The notes under the pieces were generated by a model, which saw nothing but the letters and a program-made list of their open reading frames with translations, did no database searches and had not been told where the DNA came from. A DNA stretch of 64,000 nucleotides, from positions 1 to 64,000 of the forward strand of contig NZ_VAUW01000006.1 in the NCBI RefSeq assembly GCF_005771495.1, in the 5' to 3' direction. Source of the stretch: Maribacter sp. ACAM166. GTDB lineage: Bacteria; Bacteroidota; Bacteroidia; Flavobacteriales; Flavobacteriaceae. Made by a program: the position numbers and the translations under genes. Below, piece by piece: positions 35,401 to 43,518 of this stretch (positions are counted from its first letter, which is position 1; every line of letters starts with the position of its first letter).

Positions 35401-38400
35401 TGGCTTTGAAATACTCTTTCACCTTGGTTTGAAAATTTTGGCGCAAAGGTAGGCTTTGCCTATTTAAAATCTCTATTTCATTACGATAATTATCTAACAA
35501 TGAGGGCTTAGTCGTAATAGGATTATTGAAATATTGTTTGTTTCCGCTACTCTCCCTTTCCGATTTTTTACCTTGTTTGAGCGCAGCATTTTCCAGCTTC
35601 AACAACTCATATTGTATCGTATTGGCTTTATTAATAGTACGTTGTGTTATGCCATTTTCTAATAAATCATTTTGAAAATCTTCCATCTGCTTGACCAATT
35701 TTTCACCAAGCTTTTGGTCATCGGTGTTAATCATATTCTGAAGTTGCTTCTCTAAAGATGCTCTGATTTTTTGTTGACTTTGATATATCTCATAGATTTC
35801 TTTCAAGTCTGCTTCGCTCATTTGACCCTGACCATTGTCTCCGCTTCCATTGCCACCTCCTTCTCCCTGTCCATTTTCTCCACCTTTCCCATTCTTATCG
35901 TTTTCTCCCTGTCCATTTTCACCACTCTCTCCGTTTTTGCCATTTCCTCCTTCTGAACCTTGTTCTCCTCCTTGCCTTTTTTTACCACTTTCGCCCTTCC
36001 CTTCTTTCCCTTGACTACCAGATTTTCCTTGTTCTCCCATTTTTTCGCCCAGCTGTTGTTGACCTTTAATAATATCAGGTAGTTGAAAACCTGCTTCGCC
36101 TTTTCCTAACCCCTTACCCATTTGCATGCTTTCCTGCATATTGTCCATAACTTCTGCTAGAAAATCAGCAAGACCATTCGCTGCAGTAAGCACATATTTT
36201 TGATGTGAAATCCCTTGAAACGTTTGACCATCGGCCATGGTTTCTAATGATTTATCAATATTGTAATATACTTCGGTAATCTGTTCATTCACAAATTCAG
36301 AGAGTTCTGCTTGTCTAAGGGATAATGCAAAAAGACTATCGTCTACATGTTCGAATAGTCGGCGTAATTCATTTTGGTCACGCACAGTTTCCGAATACTG
36401 AGACGCATCCTGATCTACCTTGGCACTAAGCTTATCAAAAAGGGATTCCTGTTTGAAAGAAAATATAATGAGATTATCCAATATCTGACGTAGCATTTCC
36501 GCATCTTCAGCAACAGAGGAACCTCCAGAGCCTGACGAAGATTCCCCTAATTGCTTGCTCATTTCCTTTATTTTTTGTGCCGCAGATTTTTGTTTTTCTT
36601 CAGCTTTGTTTTCAGTATCATTCTCTATATTCTGTTCTTTTTGAAGTTCTTCTAGGGCAGATTTTTGGTCTTTTTTTATCCTATCTTTTTTAGTTTCATC
36701 AATATTTAAATCGATTGGTTTTTTTAGAGCAGCATTATCCTTTTTAAGGGCACTCAATTCTTTGGAAAGGTCATTGAATTTTTCGTTCAGCTTTTTCTGT
36801 TCATCAGCGTTGTTTGGGCTATTTTTTTCTTCTGATAGTTCTTCTTGTTTTTTTGCAAGCTCTTCTAGGTCTCTGGCCAGTTGCGAAGCTTTTTCGGTTA
36901 CATAATACCGTTTGGTCAGTTCTAGTAATTGCTCAAGACTTCGTTCGCTGTTTTGTTGCTTCTTTGCAAGTTCTTCTAACCGTTCTGAAAGCTCTTCTTT
37001 GTTTATTTTATCTGCTATTTTGTTCAGTTCTTCAAGCAGTTTTTCGTTCTTTTTCGCCTCTATTTCTTGGCGTTCTAATCGTTCTTGTAACAATTGGTTT
37101 AATTTATCGTCTTTTTCTCCTTTGTCTAAGGTTTCTTTAAGCTCTTTGCTGAATTTCTGCATGAATTGTTCTTGACGCTCCTGCTTCTTTAAAAAATCTT
37201 TTATCTGATTTTGATCATTAAAATTTAAACTTCCTTTTTCTTTCTGATTTTGATTTAATTCATCTAAAGTTTCTTTTTGCTCCTTCGCACGTTCTAAAGA
37301 TTTATCCAGATCCTTAATGAGAGATTGTTGTACTTCGAGCACTTTGTTTTTTAGTTGATTGTCATCGAGTAGGACTTGCTTAAAAATTTGACTTTTCACT
37401 GTTTTACCATTATGTATCGCATCATTATCCGTTACCTGAAAGTAGAAGCCGTAGTTTTTTCCAACTTCGATTTCTAAACCAGAAGGAAACGTATAATAGA
37501 ACTGTTCAAAATTCGAAGTTGGTTTTATAAGGGTGACCGTTTTTTCAGACTTCTTATCCCCTACTTCGAAATAGGTAACAGTTATTTTACTTAAACCATA
37601 ATCATCGGTTGCATTACCCGTAAAGTACGATATATTAGAATTTATTGAATCTAGAACCTGAGTTACTTTAATTGTAGGATACCCATCTTTTATAACCTTA
37701 AAATCATATGACAATTGCTCATAATCTTTAATGTTTTTGTTCGAAGTAGTTAGTTGGTAATTTAGATTATGAAAAATGCGTTGACCCAATTTGAACTCAT
37801 CTTTTGCCTTTACAAATTGGTAGGAAGTGTCTTTGGTTATTAATTTAATCTCATCGGTATTTTTTCCTTCAATTTTCCAAGTAATTTTTGTACCCTCTGG
37901 TATTACTGCGTTTCCGGTGCTTTTTATTGTTTCACTTCGTTTCTTTAGATAGACAGGATAGGCTAAATCCATCGTAAAATCAACAATTGAGGGAGTTTCT
38001 AAAGCAGTCATGGTATACTTACGAGATTGAACTTCATTAGCCTTAAAATTGAATGTCGTGGTTTTTACTGGAGGTGAAAATGTATACATATAAAGCCCAT
38101 TCTCTTGTTGAAGCAGAATATCCTTCCCGTCGATATGCACATAAACATTTTCGGGTCTTATATCGCCCTTTGTGGCAACCTGAAGCGTGAAGGCTTCATC
38201 CTCCAAAACATTCAGGTTTGATGTCAAAAGTTCAAATCTGAAAGGAGCGGGTTTATCATAAGCTAGGTTATAATTAACTACACGTTCGTAAGTGCCAAAA
38301 AACGTGTTCCAATTGCCGGAGATATAAAGCAAACCTAATATCAGCAAAGGGGGTATTGCATATTTTGTGTAGCCAATCGCCTCTTTGTAAGTAACGGCAT

Positions 38401-38824
38401 TAGAAAATGGTATCGAATCCAGTTGTTTTGAGCGTTGTGAAATACTAGCCAACAACAATTCCGACTGCTGTTTGTCTTCCGCTAGATCCAATAGATTCGT
38501 CAACCTATCCCCCACTTCGGGAAAATGCTTGCCAATCATAGTGGCAGCATCTTTTGGCCCAATTCCTTTTTTTAATCGCAAGAGATAGAAAATAGGAGTA
38601 AGAATGTAGCGAAATAATAAGAAAACTTCAACCAAGACAAATACACCAAACAGCATCATTCTGCCTGAAGTACTAAGCCACAAAAAATATTCTACCCCTA
38701 ATATGATTAACAAAAACAATAGTCCGAAGACAAAAAAAAGTAAAACCCCTTTAAGTAATACTTGAGAATAATGCTTTTGAATAAACTGGTTTAATCGGTT
38801 TAATATGTGATTATAGTCTTGCAA
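35393..38824 (-). CDS. DUF4175 family large membrane protein
   Basis: A 1143-residue protein. Two transmembrane helices near the N-terminus (about 25-45 and 55-75) and one near 155-172 are followed by an extracytoplasmic beta-rich part (about 175-500) with bacterial Ig-like strands. A very long Glu/Lys/Gln coiled coil follows (about 500-830, for example LLEELNKIADKINKEELSER). A Gly/Asn/Glu low-complexity stretch is at about 925-1010 (GQGEND, NGKGGENGQGEGGG), then a final helical domain. DUF4175 proteins are conserved in flavobacteria with no assigned function; the layout suggests a cell-envelope scaffold. It overlaps ybeY by 8 bp, heading the ybeY-mnmG operon. Confidence 0.85.
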   Translation of the reverse strand: MQDYNHILNRLNQFIQKHYSQVLLKGVLLFFVFGLLFLLIILGVEYFLWLSTSGRMMLFGVFVLVEVFLLFRYILTPIFYLLRLKKGIGPKDAATMIGKHFPEVGDRLTNLLDLAEDKQQSELLLASISQRSKQLDSIPFSNAVTYKEAIGYTKYAIPPLLILGLLYISGNWNTFFGTYERVVNYNLAYDKPAPFRFELLTSNLNVLEDEAFTLQVATKGDIRPENVYVHIDGKDILLQQENGLYMYTFSPPVKTTTFNFKANEVQSRKYTMTALETPSIVDFTMDLAYPVYLKKRSETIKSTGNAVIPEGTKITWKIEGKNTDEIKLITKDTSYQFVKAKDEFKLGQRIFHNLNYQLTTSNKNIKDYEQLSYDFKVIKDGYPTIKVTQVLDSINSNISYFTGNATDDYGLSKITVTYFEVGDKKSEKTVTLIKPTSNFEQFYYTFPSGLEIEVGKNYGFYFQVTDNDAIHNGKTVKSQIFKQVLLDDNQLKNKVLEVQQSLIKDLDKSLERAKEQKETLDELNQNQKEKGSLNFNDQNQIKDFLKKQERQEQFMQKFSKELKETLDKGEKDDKLNQLLQERLERQEIEAKKNEKLLEELNKIADKINKEELSERLEELAKKQQNSERSLEQLLELTKRYYVTEKASQLARDLEELAKKQEELSEEKNSPNNADEQKKLNEKFNDLSKELSALKKDNAALKKPIDLNIDETKKDRIKKDQKSALEELQKEQNIENDTENKAEEKQKSAAQKIKEMSKQLGESSSGSGGSSVAEDAEMLRQILDNLIIFSFKQESLFDKLSAKVDQDASQYSETVRDQNELRRLFEHVDDSLFALSLRQAELSEFVNEQITEVYYNIDKSLETMADGQTFQGISHQKYVLTAANGLADFLAEVMDNMQESMQMGKGLGKGEAGFQLPDIIKGQQQLGEKMGEQGKSGSQGKEGKGESGKKRQGGEQGSEGGNGKNGESGENGQGENDKNGKGGENGQGEGGGNGSGDNGQGQMSEADLKEIYEIYQSQQKIRASLEKQLQNMINTDDQKLGEKLVKQMEDFQNDLLENGITQRTINKANTIQYELLKLENAALKQGKKSERESSGNKQYFNNPITTKPSLLDNYRNEIEILNRQSLPLRQNFQTKVKEYFKAND

Positions 38825-38989
38825 TTATTTTTTTTATACCAAGATAACGGTTATCACCAATGTTTGTTGGGAAATATGTGTTAAAACAGGGTGTTACTAA
38901 TTTGATGAAACGGCAAGCAATGAATTAGTATTACACAGTAATGAGCGAATTCCTATTTCCAATTTTAGATTTAAAAACGGTTGGTTGTG

Positions 38990-38997
38990 TATCTTTG
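38990..38997 (+). promoter_or_regulatory. -7 promoter box TATCTTTG of gltX
   Basis: An exact match to TAnnTTTG, ending 18 bp before the gltX ATG at 39016. It lies within the upstream in-frame extension of gltX, which argues that the extension is not translated. Confidence 0.6.
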
Positions 38998-39015
38998 CAC
39001 CTTTATAAAAAGCAT

Positions 39016-40524
39016 ATGTCACAAAAAGTACGCGTTCGTTTTGCACCAAGTCCTACAGGACCTTTACATATTGGCGGGGTTCGTACCGCGCTGTTTAATT
39101 ATTTATTTGCCAAAAAACACGGTGGTGATTTCATTCTTCGTATTGAAGATACAGATCAAAACAGGTATGTTGAAGGAGCTGAACAATATATTATTGATGC
39201 ATTGAATTGGTGCGGAATTCCTTTTGATGAGGGTATTGGAAAAGAAGGTGAATTTGGACCATATAGACAGAGCGAGCGTAAATCGTTGTACAAGCAATAC
39301 GCCGATAAACTTATCGAAAAAGGAAAGGCTTATTACGCTTTTGATACTTCAGAACGATTGGATTTTCACAGAAAGGACCACGAACAAAAAGGAAAGACAT
39401 TTATTTATAATTGGCATAACCGGCTAAAACTCGACAATTCTTTATCGCTTATGCCTGAAGATGTCCAGAAACGGTTGGACAATGGGGATGAGTATGTAAT
39501 TCGATTTTTAACCCCACCGGATGAAAAATTACAATTGACCGACATTATCCGTGGGTCTATGGAAATAGACACTAATGTACTTGATGATAAGGTGCTATTT
39601 AAAAGTGATGGAATGCCGACCTATCACTTGGCAAATATTGTAGATGACCATTTGATGAAAATTACTCATGTTATCCGTGGAGAAGAATGGTTACCTTCTT
39701 TAGCATTGCATAAACAACTGTATGATGCTTTCGGATGGGATACACCACAATTTGCACACTTACCATTAATTATGAAGCCTGTTGGAAAAGGAAAATTAAG
39801 CAAGCGTGATGGCGAGAAAATGGGATTCCCTGTATTCCCTTTGTCTTGGAATGATTCTCAAGGGTATAAAGAAGCTGGATATTTTCCGGAAGCGGTCATT
39901 AATTTCTTAGCCCTATTGGGATGGAATCCAGGCACGGAACAAGAATTATTTTCGTTAGATGAGCTAGTGGCTACTTTCAGCTTAGACCGGGTAAACAAGT
40001 CTGGTGCTCGTTTTGACCCAGAAAAAACTAAATGGTATAATCAATATTATTTACAACAAACTTCAGATGCTGTGTTGGCAGAGAGTTTCTTACCTACAGT
40101 AAAAGGGCACACTACGAATGATGACTATTCAAATTTGGAGTATGTTACAAAAGTGGTTTCTCTTATAAAAGAGCGTGCGGTTTTCGTTTCTGATTTTTGG
40201 GAATTGAGCGATTATTTCTTTGTAGCACCAACGGATTACAATGCGAAAGCGGCGAAAAAATCATGGAAAGCCGATACCGAAGATATCATGAATGATTTGA
40301 TTGACACCTTAAATTCCATTGGTGATTTTTCATCAGAAAATCTGGAAACTTTAGTAAAGGCATGGATAACTGAAAAGGAACTTTCGTTTGGTAAAGTTAT
40401 GCCACCTTTGCGTTTGTTCTTGGTAGGTGATATGAAAGGCCCACATATTTTTGATATAATGGGCATGGTAGGCAAAGAAGAAAGTATCACCAGAATTAAA
40501 GTTGCGCTAGAGAAATTAGGTTAG
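39016..40524 (+). CDS. gltX: Glutamyl-tRNA synthetase
   Basis: A 502-residue class I synthetase that charges tRNA-Glu. The HIGH motif appears as APSPTGPLHIGGVRTALFN, and the KMSKS-type loop as GKLSKRDGEKMG. GEEWLPSLALHKQLYDAFGW and the C-terminal anticodon-binding helical domain are normal. The frame is open 25 codons further upstream to an ATG at 38941. I chose 39016 because the protein then starts SQKVRVRFAPSP as in the family and a good -7 box lies just before it. It stands alone, divergent from the DUF4175 operon. The decayed ACT-domain gene follows it. Confidence 0.96.
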   Translation: MSQKVRVRFAPSPTGPLHIGGVRTALFNYLFAKKHGGDFILRIEDTDQNRYVEGAEQYIIDALNWCGIPFDEGIGKEGEFGPYRQSERKSLYKQYADKLIEKGKAYYAFDTSERLDFHRKDHEQKGKTFIYNWHNRLKLDNSLSLMPEDVQKRLDNGDEYVIRFLTPPDEKLQLTDIIRGSMEIDTNVLDDKVLFKSDGMPTYHLANIVDDHLMKITHVIRGEEWLPSLALHKQLYDAFGWDTPQFAHLPLIMKPVGKGKLSKRDGEKMGFPVFPLSWNDSQGYKEAGYFPEAVINFLALLGWNPGTEQELFSLDELVATFSLDRVNKSGARFDPEKTKWYNQYYLQQTSDAVLAESFLPTVKGHTTNDDYSNLEYVTKVVSLIKERAVFVSDFWELSDYFFVAPTDYNAKAAKKSWKADTEDIMNDLIDTLNSIGDFSSENLETLVKAWITEKELSFGKVMPPLRLFLVGDMKGPHIFDIMGMVGKEESITRIKVALEKLG

Positions 40525-40577
40525 AAAAAGGTATTATCTCCACGTTCGATATTAGTTAAAACTATAGGCGAAATCTT

Positions 40578-41007
40578 TTATTTTGGTGATTGAATCGAGA
40601 GTTGTTTTAAAAAACTTTTCAAAACATTCATCGCTAAGGGGGTCATCGCTATAGGGCCAAATATGTGATTATGCTGAAAAGCAGCAACCACATTATAATT
40701 AATTTTGGGTTATTTTACTGCTGTTGAAACGATGGTAGTAACGCAATAGCATGAAGTGAAGAATGAACGGTTAGGCATTATCCATTAAGTTGTGAATTCG
40801 TAAGCAAAACTAAACTCATCGGTATTTGTTTTAGAAAGGATTATTATGACTTATTTCCGCTTCATTGAATTCGAAAAATATATGTTCTCTTGAAATAACT
40901 GTTGAAGTAGTAGTATTGACAAAAACATATGCTCTAGCGTTTAGCTAAGGCTTTAAACCTTTTAAAAGCACATCTAAATCTGTTTCTCCTACCGTAAGCG
41001 CTGTTTT
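40578..41007 (-). pseudogene. Decayed ACT-domain protein gene
   Basis: Minus-strand remnants read in order as a small ACT-domain protein. The N-terminal part is LTVGETDLDVLLKGLKP, then a TAG stop, then in the same frame AYVFVNTTTSTVISREHIFF up to a TAA. After a scrambled middle comes, in a shifted frame, INYNVVAAFQHNHIFGPIAM and PLAMNVLKSFLKQL. This matches the order of flavobacterial ACT_7-type proteins (GETNLDxLLKxLxP, YVF, then NISANVVAGYYHDHIFVP and VLKxL). Several stops and at least one frameshift make it non-functional. Its 5' end runs into the stop region of the small membrane-protein gene next door. Confidence 0.72.
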
Positions 41008-41225
41008 AAGAGGGTAACTAAAGAAACCAATGCCCAAATCCCTTCAAGGATGATAAAGGGTAGGTAGTTCAATAAAACGGAAGCCAAACAAGCCATGCTC
41101 GCTCCAATGAAATTTAAAAGAAGAAAAAGGGTAGATTGGTTACTTGCGTTACCGGTTAAGTTAAGCACATAGGCCAACAAAATTTGAAATACTCCCGCAA
41201 AACCTATCCAATCTTCTACATTCAT
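40989..41225 (-). CDS. Small membrane protein, CBU_0592 family
   Basis: A 78-residue protein with two to three hydrophobic helices: DWIGFAGVFQILLAYVLNL, LFLLLNFIGASMACLASVLL and PFIILEGIWALVSLVTLL, with a short basic tail. The pattern and length match the CBU_0592 family of small inner-membrane proteins, whose function is unknown. The end of this gene touches the remains of the decayed ACT-domain gene, which was probably the next gene in the same operon. Confidence 0.75.
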   Translation of the reverse strand: MNVEDWIGFAGVFQILLAYVLNLTGNASNQSTLFLLLNFIGASMACLASVLLNYLPFIILEGIWALVSLVTLLKQRLR

Positions 41226-41383
41226 TTTTAGCCGCTTTTATATCATTTGGACAGATGTAGAAACGAATATATTTATATGTTGAAATACACTATAAACAAA
41301 TCAGGCACATCAAAGTAATTCCAGCTATTTTCAAGCTTGATTGTTGTGCATATCATTTCTTAGTATGGGATACATCTAAAATA

Positions 41384-42361
41384 TTATTCTACAGAATTTT
41401 GCCATCTTTCGGCTGACCAAGACGCCAGTTCTTTTTCATTTAAAAAAGTCCAGGCAACGATTCTACTCATTTTGTTCCCGTGTCCCATTGGGATCGTCTT
41501 ATGTTCAGTAGCTCCAATTTTTTCCAACCGATCATAGAACGAACGTAAGTTGGACTGTTTGGACACTAATGTTGAAAACCACGCACAGTTTTTAGAATAC
41601 TGGGCACTTTCATTAATCATGTTGAGTACAAAACGTTTCTCACCACCATCTGTCCATAATTCACCACCTTGGCCACCAAAATTAAGTTCGGGTTTTTTTA
41701 CCCTTTTCTTTTTTAGGTTACTTAGCTTCCGCAAAGTTCCCGCTTCGGCTTCCGCTTGTGTGGCATGAAACGGTGGGTTGCATATGGTTAAATCTAGTTG
41801 TTCGTCTGCGTTTAATATCCCAGAGAAAATATGTTCAGGTTTTGACTGAAGTCTAAATTCTACCTTGCCGACAAGTGAAGGATTGGAATGGACAATGTTT
41901 TTGGCAGCTTCAATTCCTTTGGGGTCTATATCCGTAGCGATAAAAGACCATCCGTAGGTATTATTTCCAATTATTGGGTATACGCAGTTTGCGCCCACAC
42001 CGATATCCAAGCATTTTATTTGCTCTCCCTTAGGTACAGCGCCTCCATTGCTAGCCGCTAAAACATCTGCTATGTGATGCACATAATCTGCTCGCCCAGG
42101 GATGGGAGGACAAAGAAAACCATCTGGTATATCCCAATATTCTAAGCCGTAATGGGAAATCAACAATGCTTTATTAAGTGCTTTGACTGCTATTGGATTA
42201 AAAAAATCTATAGAAAGGTTGCCATATTTATTTTTGGCGACGAATTCTTTAAGGTCAGGATTTACTAGGCGGAGGGCCTTTAAATCGTAACGACCTGTGT
42301 GCTTATTGCGTGGATGTAAACTCGGTTTTTCTAGACCTTCTTTTTTTATAGGGCTTTGCAT
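41384..42361 (-). CDS. rlmF: 23S rRNA (adenine-1618-N6)-methyltransferase
   Basis: A 325-residue SAM-dependent enzyme that methylates A1618 of 23S rRNA. The N-terminal HPRNKHTGRYDLKAL, the SAM motif LDIGVGANCVYPIIG and the N6-adenine catalytic motif NPPFHAT (in DLTICNPPFHATQAEAEAG) identify RlmF. The C-terminal part has the typical GGELWTDGGEKRFV and PMGHGNKMSRIVAW. Length is normal. It lies upstream of the CBU_0592 gene on the same strand but about 160 bp away. Confidence 0.95.
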   Translation of the reverse strand: MQSPIKKEGLEKPSLHPRNKHTGRYDLKALRLVNPDLKEFVAKNKYGNLSIDFFNPIAVKALNKALLISHYGLEYWDIPDGFLCPPIPGRADYVHHIADVLAASNGGAVPKGEQIKCLDIGVGANCVYPIIGNNTYGWSFIATDIDPKGIEAAKNIVHSNPSLVGKVEFRLQSKPEHIFSGILNADEQLDLTICNPPFHATQAEAEAGTLRKLSNLKKKRVKKPELNFGGQGGELWTDGGEKRFVLNMINESAQYSKNCAWFSTLVSKQSNLRSFYDRLEKIGATEHKTIPMGHGNKMSRIVAWTFLNEKELASWSAERWQNSVE

Positions 42362-42405
42362 CTTTCTGGCATGTGTTCTTTAGACTACAAAGCTAAAGCT
42401 AATTT

Positions 42406-42990
42406 TTACGTGGCACTATTATTTCTTCTCATGCGTTTAGGGCCATACCAGAGCCAAAAGCCGGTAATAGTAAAAACCAACAGCGCAATACCCATAACAG
42501 AAGTGTAAAATACTTTGATTTGGTTGTCACTGGTGCCTACGTAATTATCTAAAATAGAACCATCATGTATATGTTCAATTATGTCTGAATAACGACGCTC
42601 AGTGTGAAGTAGGTTGCCGGTCGCGCCATCAAGTTGTAGACCCCAAAAATGATTAGCGTATATAAACTTCACCATTCCTTTTTCCTTTCGAACATCAATA
42701 CGGTCAATTTCGGTAGAAAGTTCGGTTGAAACAGTTTCTAGAAGATATGAATTCGCCAAAGTATGCAGACTATCTAAAGGCAACCAATCTTTTAGATTCG
42801 TAGAAGTGCCGTTATGGGATTTTGACATGATAATACCTCCACTATGTTTTTTCCAACCCAAAAGTAGTCCGGTAATTGAAATGAAAAAGAAAAATATAAA
42901 AAGAGCGGCACCAGTAGCTCTATGAACCTTTCTGAACCATCGCAGCAATTTTGCTTGTCGTTTTCTCTTCGTATCCTTCCCCTTTCTCAT
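42406..42990 (-). CDS. PepSY-associated transmembrane protein
   Basis: A 194-residue inner-membrane protein. After a basic N-terminus a first helix (GAALFIFFFFISITGLLLGW) carries the FRKVHRATG start typical of PepSY_TM proteins. A periplasmic PepSY-like segment is at about 60-150 (IDRIDVRKEKGMVKFIY, GATGNLLHTERRYSD, HDGSIL). A second helix (VMGIALLVFTITGFWLWYGPKR) closes the protein. Members are often linked to iron uptake or reductase functions. Here it is short, with two helices, and has no obvious partner gene. It ends 44 bp before the rlmF start. Confidence 0.82.
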   Translation of the reverse strand: MRKGKDTKRKRQAKLLRWFRKVHRATGAALFIFFFFISITGLLLGWKKHSGGIIMSKSHNGTSTNLKDWLPLDSLHTLANSYLLETVSTELSTEIDRIDVRKEKGMVKFIYANHFWGLQLDGATGNLLHTERRYSDIIEHIHDGSILDNYVGTSDNQIKVFYTSVMGIALLVFTITGFWLWYGPKRMRRNNSAT

Positions 42991-43518
42991 AAACCAAACT
43001 TGCTGCGCAATATAGGTAGATTAAAAAAGATCGATATAAAAGAAATTGTTAAAAGACTTGGGTTTAACACCATTAATTGTTGTGTTTGATACTAGATATG
43101 GTTTGCCGTGTACTGTAGGGAGTACGGGAAGTTAAATTTAGAATTTCACTTTCCCATTCTGTTTAGAAACGGCCTCGTTTTTATTGTATTTTATACTATT
43201 CAGTCTAATTTTATTATTTTAATTGAAATCAGCATGAATTTTATGGTTAAAGGCAATCAAAACACGCTCGCACCAAAATGGTAACTGCGAAGCTAGCACT
43301 AAAATAGAGTGGTTGTTGGTGCTATTTTTCCAATTCAACGGGTCTTCTGCGCCCCCTACTAATGTGCGATGCATAGTAACAAACCAATTTTGTTTGGTAT
43401 GGGTGTGTTTAAGTATCCCCTCAAGTTAAAAGGTTCATTGCACCGGTACTTTTTAACGGACACACCCACCACAAGTAAAACGGTATATTCAGCTAAGTTT
43501 AATAGGTGCGTTACTTAC
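42991..43518. other. Spacer of 528 bp without a convincing gene
   Basis: This lies between the PepSY-type gene and the end of the M14 peptidase gene. Only short open frames exist: a 52-codon minus frame at 43219-43374 and a 65-codon plus frame at 43369-43566. Neither has family features. An imperfect inverted repeat sits at 43399-43467. The middle (about 43260-43370) is less AT-rich than the rest and could be old coding sequence, but I cannot identify it. Confidence 0.4.
43399..43467. repeat. Imperfect inverted repeat
   Basis: TGGGTGTGTTTAAGTA at the left is answered on the right by the complement of TGGGTGTGTCCGTTAAAAAGTA: nine perfect outer pairs, then TTAA and GTA blocks with small bulges, around a loop of about 30 nt. 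It could be an RNA hairpin downstream of the M14 peptidase gene, or the remains of a small palindromic element. Confidence 0.4.

Noticed and set aside
38941-39015. N-terminal extension of gltX to an ATG at 38941
   Set aside because: The family protein starts at the ATG at 39016, and a good TATCTTTG -7 promoter box lies inside the extension.
43219-43374. Minus-strand frame of 52 codons in the PepSY/M14 spacer
   Set aside because: It reads fairly smoothly (LNWKNSTNNHSILVLASQLP) but is short, has no family signal and no clear promoter; chance cannot be excluded.
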